Shown here: piece by piece, positions 60,645 through 64,000 of the stretch | Numbering within the stretch: position 1 is the stretch's first letter | How the letters are laid out: the number at the start of each line of letters is the position of its first letter | Source: Muricoccus harenae | GTDB taxonomy: Bacteria; Pseudomonadota; Alphaproteobacteria; Acetobacterales; Acetobacteraceae | Assembly (NCBI RefSeq): GCF_009848505.1 | Contig: NZ_WWDL01000030.1 | Span: 1 to 64,000 of the forward strand | DNA: 64,000 bases | Direction of reading: 5' to 3' | Program-made: the position numbers and the translations under genes | The notes under the pieces: generated by a model | The model's input: the letters and a program-made list of their open reading frames with translations, nothing else | The model's database searches: none | Told to the model about the DNA's origin: nothing

Positions 60645-61870
60645 CCGGTGGACCGCTGGAAGGCGTGCGTGTCATCGACCTGACCTCCGTGGTTGTCGGC
60701 CCGATCTGCACGCGGACTCTTGCTGATCAGGGGGCCGAAGTAATCAAGGTGGAGCCGCCCGGCGGCGACCTGCTGCGCACCATGGCCCGTGGCAGCCGCA
60801 ATCCCGGCATGTCGGGCAAGTTCATCAATTTCAACCGCAACAAGCGCTCGGTCTGCCTGGACCTCAAGCAGCCAGATGGCATGTTGGCAATGCGGCGGTT
60901 ACTGGCACAGGCGGACGTCTTCGTCAGCAACGTACGCCCTGTCGCGCTGGAACGGCTGGGGCTGGATCATGCCACCTTGCTACGGAGCAACCCGAAGCTG
61001 ATCTATTGTGGCATCCTCGCCTTCGGTAGCGCCGGCCGGTATGCCAATCGCCCGGCCTATGACCCGATCATCCAGAGCCTGTCCGGCGTCGCCGCAACTT
61101 TCGAACGGGCCACCGGGGAGCCCCGCTTCGTGCCGATGGTGATGACAGATCACGTCACCGGCCTCATCGCGGCACAAAGCATCGGCTTCGCTCTGTTCCG
61201 CCGCACCCGTACAGGGCTCGGCGAAGCAATCGAGGTGCCGATGTTCGAGAACATGGCAAGCTTCGTCATGAGCGAGCACATGGGGCCCGCGACCTTCGAT
61301 CCGCCCGTTGGCCCGACCGGCGACAACCGCCTGTTAAGCCCAGACTACCGGCCGCTGGCGACCAAGGATGGCTATATCACCGTTGGCCCAAACACCAACA
61401 CGCAGGCTTTCGCGTTTTTCGAAGCGATCGGCCGGCCAGAGTTGCGCCATGATCCGCGCTTCAGTTCTGCGGCGGCGCGCACTGCCCATGCTGCCGAGTA
61501 TTTCGTCGTCCGCGCCGAAGGCCTGGCGCAGCGCACGACTGATGAATGGCTGGAGATCCTCGGCAAGCTCGACGTGCCTGCCGCGCGCTATAACACGTTG
61601 GAGGATCTGATGGTCGACCCGCATCTGCGGGATGCCGGCTTCTTCAGGACGGAAGACCATCCGACCGAGGGCCGCATCCGCCGCACCAGCACCCCAAATC
61701 AGTTCAGCGGCGGCATGCGAGAAGATGAACTCCCTGCCCCGCGTCTGGGCGAAAACACGCGGGAGGTCCTGGGTGGGCTGGGCTACACTGATTCTGAACT
61801 CGACCTCTTGACCTCTAAGGGCGCCATAGGCGAAGCCGAGCCCGCCGTTGCAGCAGGAGCCGCCGCATGA
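60641..61870 (+). CDS. CaiB/BaiF family (class III) CoA-transferase (operon F)
   Basis: A 409-residue class III CoA-transferase. Landmarks: VIDLTSVVVGPICTRTLADQ, VIKVEPPGGDLLRTM, NRNKRSVCLDLKQPDG, FVSNVRPVALERLGL, LIYCGILAFGSAGRY. In the itaconate pathway of Pseudomonas the CoA-transferase is of this same family and makes itaconyl-CoA from succinyl-CoA. Here it lies between the hydratase and the lyase with four-base overlaps on both sides, so the three enzymes are coupled in translation. Confidence 0.9.
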   Translation: MTGGPLEGVRVIDLTSVVVGPICTRTLADQGAEVIKVEPPGGDLLRTMARGSRNPGMSGKFINFNRNKRSVCLDLKQPDGMLAMRRLLAQADVFVSNVRPVALERLGLDHATLLRSNPKLIYCGILAFGSAGRYANRPAYDPIIQSLSGVAATFERATGEPRFVPMVMTDHVTGLIAAQSIGFALFRRTRTGLGEAIEVPMFENMASFVMSEHMGPATFDPPVGPTGDNRLLSPDYRPLATKDGYITVGPNTNTQAFAFFEAIGRPELRHDPRFSSAAARTAHAAEYFVVRAEGLAQRTTDEWLEILGKLDVPAARYNTLEDLMVDPHLRDAGFFRTEDHPTEGRIRRTSTPNQFSGGMREDELPAPRLGENTREVLGGLGYTDSELDLLTSKGAIGEAEPAVAAGAAA

Positions 61871-62742
61871 GCCGTTCACAGCCAGCTTGGCGGTCCCTTC
61901 TTTTTGTACCCGCAACTGCCGAGCGTTTCATCGCCAAGGCCCATACACGCGGTGCCGACGGAATTATCCTCGACCTGGAGGACGCCATCCTGCCCGCGCA
62001 CAAAGCCGAGGCACGCGCCGCGCTCGCTGCGGCGGTGCCGCGAGTCTCACAAGGGGGTGCCGATATTGTCGTCCGGATCAACCGCCCGCTGGAACTGGCG
62101 GTTCCCGACATCGAAGCCGCCGTCATGCCTGGGGTGGCCGCTCTGATGCTGCCCAAGGTCATGGGTCCTGAGCACATTCGCCTCCTGTCGGAATTGGTGA
62201 CTACGTGCGAGGCCGCAAAGGGCATGGCGATCGGCCATACCCGCTTCATCGCTCTGGTCGAAACGCCCGACGCGCTGCCGCATCTTTTTGCCATCGCATC
62301 TGCAGACCCGCGCATGGCCGCGATGTCGGTCGGCGGCGAGGATATGGCGACGGAGCTTGGTGCTATCCCTTCGCCAGACTCCATGTATGTCTGGACCATG
62401 CAGGGCTTGGCCGCGTCGCGAGCGGCGGGGATCTTGCCGATGGGGTCGATGGGCAACTTTGCGCAGATCGACGATCTGGAGAACTACCGCGCAGGCTTGA
62501 AGCGTGCAAAAGGCCTGGGGTTCGCAACCGCCTCCTGCATTCACCCCTCGCACGTCCCGATCATCAACGAGGAGTACGGCGCCTCTGCAGAGGAGATCGA
62601 TCGCGCGAAGCGCCTTCTCGCAGCCTTCGACGCTGCTGTGGCTCAGGGCCTAGGCGCTGTGGCCTTCGAAGGCGGCATGATCGACCTGCCGATTGTCATC
62701 CGCGCGCGCCGGCTGCTTGAACGGGCTACAGCCTGGAATTGA
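61867..62742 (+). CDS. CitE/HpcH-family lyase, citramalyl-CoA lyase type
   Basis: A 291-residue TIM-barrel lyase of the HpcH/HpaI-CitE family. Landmarks: RSLLFVPATAERFIAKA, GADGIILDLEDAILP (acidic metal-binding region), IVVRINRPL, IALVETPDALPHLFAIA (metal glutamate) and VGGEDMATELG. Members cleave citramalyl-CoA, malyl-CoA or related 3-hydroxy dicarboxyl-CoAs into acetyl-CoA plus an oxo-acid such as pyruvate. It ends operon F. With the hydratase and CoA-transferase it completes the three-step scheme expected for itaconate or mesaconate. Confidence 0.88.
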   Translation: MSRSQPAWRSLLFVPATAERFIAKAHTRGADGIILDLEDAILPAHKAEARAALAAAVPRVSQGGADIVVRINRPLELAVPDIEAAVMPGVAALMLPKVMGPEHIRLLSELVTTCEAAKGMAIGHTRFIALVETPDALPHLFAIASADPRMAAMSVGGEDMATELGAIPSPDSMYVWTMQGLAASRAAGILPMGSMGNFAQIDDLENYRAGLKRAKGLGFATASCIHPSHVPIINEEYGASAEEIDRAKRLLAAFDAAVAQGLGAVAFEGGMIDLPIVIRARRLLERATAWN

Positions 62743-62880
62743 CTTTCGGCAAAGCCGGAAACGGAGCGCCCGCGCCCGAAGGTCCACGGAGCGCGTGCAC
62801 CGCCGGCCAAGCCAGCGATGCATTCTGATCCGGATGGCAATCTTACCCGTCGATCGCCGAAGTGGCGGACTAGTTGCGCG

Positions 62881-63882
62881 TCAGCCACGCCCAGTGAGAT
62901 CCATGGGTTCTGCAAGCCAATTGTATCCGTTCCCAGCCCGCACGACATGGCCAAGCCCCGGCCAGGGGAAATGATAGGAGAGCACCAAGTTCCGGTCCGT
63001 CGCAAGTCGGTCGAGCATGCGGCTTCTCGTCTGTGCCGATTGTTTTGGGTCTGTGTCGAAGGAGAACTCCCACATAGGCCGCTGCAGGAGAAGGACGTGA
63101 TGGTGCGCGAGGTCACCTGTATAGACCATGGTCTGCCCGCCTGAGGTGATCGTGTAGCAGCTATGCCCCACGGTATGTCCTGGCGTCGCGATCGCGGAGA
63201 TACCAGGTATCACCTCGGCGCCGTCACGCACCATCACCATACGATCGCGATAGGCCGACAGGTTCTTCTTCGCGCCTTCGACGAACGTCGCCATGAAGGC
63301 TGGCCCACGCTTGTTCCCGTCGTCGGTCCAGTAGCGCAGATCCGCCTCCGTCACCGCAACCTGGGCGTTCGCAAAATTGCGTTTGCCCTCGGCATCGACC
63401 AGCGCCCAGCAATGGTCGCTATGCGCATGGCTTAAGACGACAACGTCAATCTGCTCGGGCATGATGCCCGCCGCCTTAAGGTTTGGCAGCATGCGCCCGG
63501 TTGTCGGACCGAACATCCGGCTGTCGGCGCCCATGCTGTCACCCATCCCTGTGTCAAAGAGGACAAGTTGGCTCCCGGTGTTCAGGACGAGCACGTTCTG
63601 CTCCAGCGTCGCGGCATCCGGCGGCAGGAAGTTCCCGCGTAGAAGAGACTCGATCTCCTTGGGCGGTGCGGCTGGAAAGGCCGGTTCTGGCTTACCGAGA
63701 GGCAACCGCCCGTCGGACACCACCGTTGCTTCGAATTCACCGAAGCGGAAGCGATACCAGGCGGGTGGTGCGTCGTTACGGAAAGGTGCTGCCGCCGAAG
63801 CAGGCAAGATGCGCGAGGCAAGCGGAGCTGCGACTGCCACACCGGCAGTGCCGCGCAGCAGGTTGCGTCGACCAAAAGACAT
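62881..63882 (-). CDS. Exported MBL-fold metallo-hydrolase
   Basis: A 333-residue metallo-beta-lactamase fold protein with a Tat signal (SFGRRNLLRGTAGVAVAAPL, cut near ASAAA), so it is periplasmic. The zinc motif is LSHAHSDHCWAL, the next histidine is in ATPGHTVGHSC, the bridging aspartate in VYTGDLAHH and the final histidine in LSYHFPWPGLGH. It belongs to the large lactonase/hydrolase-like group (related to quorum-quenching lactonases and the PRK-type secreted hydrolases); the substrate is unknown. The ATG at 63882 has GGAGGAG 7 bases upstream. It converges on operon F. Confidence 0.85.
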   Translation of the reverse strand: MSFGRRNLLRGTAGVAVAAPLASRILPASAAAPFRNDAPPAWYRFRFGEFEATVVSDGRLPLGKPEPAFPAAPPKEIESLLRGNFLPPDAATLEQNVLVLNTGSQLVLFDTGMGDSMGADSRMFGPTTGRMLPNLKAAGIMPEQIDVVVLSHAHSDHCWALVDAEGKRNFANAQVAVTEADLRYWTDDGNKRGPAFMATFVEGAKKNLSAYRDRMVMVRDGAEVIPGISAIATPGHTVGHSCYTITSGGQTMVYTGDLAHHHVLLLQRPMWEFSFDTDPKQSAQTRSRMLDRLATDRNLVLSYHFPWPGLGHVVRAGNGYNWLAEPMDLTGRG

Positions 63883-64000
63883 AGCCGTTCTCCTCCACGC
63901 TTTGGCGGAGCGCATCGCGGCCGGCCTCACTAGCCAACAAGCGAGACCTGAACGTCGCCCGCGGGCGAAGGCTATCTCACATGATTAACCCCTTCCATGG
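63883..64000. other. Upstream region at the window edge
   Basis: This region contains the ribosome site and presumably the promoter of the exported metallo-hydrolase. No gene start is recognisable before the window ends. Confidence 0.35.

Overview
The window reads as chromosomal DNA of a high-GC alphaproteobacterium, most like an Acetobacteraceae member of the Roseomonas type. The grounds are the very GC-rich third positions, a class I PHA synthase paired with a small DUF6489 protein, GlgX, and above all six separate genes for TctC/Bug-type periplasmic solute receptors. The genus is an inference from gene content. No rRNA, tRNA, CRISPR array or prophage was seen.

Layout. 0-10 kb is housekeeping and decay: a broken SDR, an intact SDR, an MFS exporter, glgX, a candidate small RNA upstream of glgX, an exported GH1-like glycosidase, a LysR pseudogene and a membrane-anchored cytochrome c. 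9.9-19.4 kb is a peptide module: a seven-gene minus-strand operon (binding protein, two permeases, two ATPases, two M20 peptidases), with a divergent third M20 gene closely related to the last gene of the operon. 19.5-22.9 kb is damaged: an IS3 relic, an amidohydrolase, and two gene tails joined back to back. 22.9-31.3 kb carries fumC, a PRISE-like reductase, a TctC receptor with an SDR and a broken 3-hydroxyacyl-CoA dehydrogenase, then the DUF6489 gene and phaC. A second IS3 relic lies at 31.5-32.4 kb.

32.7-64 kb is a chain of small catabolic cassettes, most with their own TctC receptor and regulator. They are: an M81 peptidase and a luciferase-like flavoprotein; LysR / TctC, creatininase-like, maleate-isomerase-like, amidase; GntR, TctC, HyuB, HyuA, CaiB, enoyl-CoA hydratase-like; LysR / TctC, HyuA, HyuB; a lone TctC; and IclR / TctC, MaoC-type hydratase, CaiB CoA-transferase, CitE-type lyase. 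No TctA or TctB membrane subunit is present, so the six receptors must use permeases encoded elsewhere or act as sensors.

How the genes may work together. The cassettes look like organic-acid, amide and peptide scavenging routes feeding central metabolism. The last one has the same three enzyme types as known itaconate degradation (CoA transfer, hydration, citramalyl-CoA cleavage). The creatininase-isomerase-amidase set would suit stepwise opening of a cyclic imide or half-amide to maleate and fumarate. Neither substrate can be proved from sequence. Gene starts were chosen by Shine-Dalgarno spacing and by 1-4 base stop/start overlaps, which are very common here.
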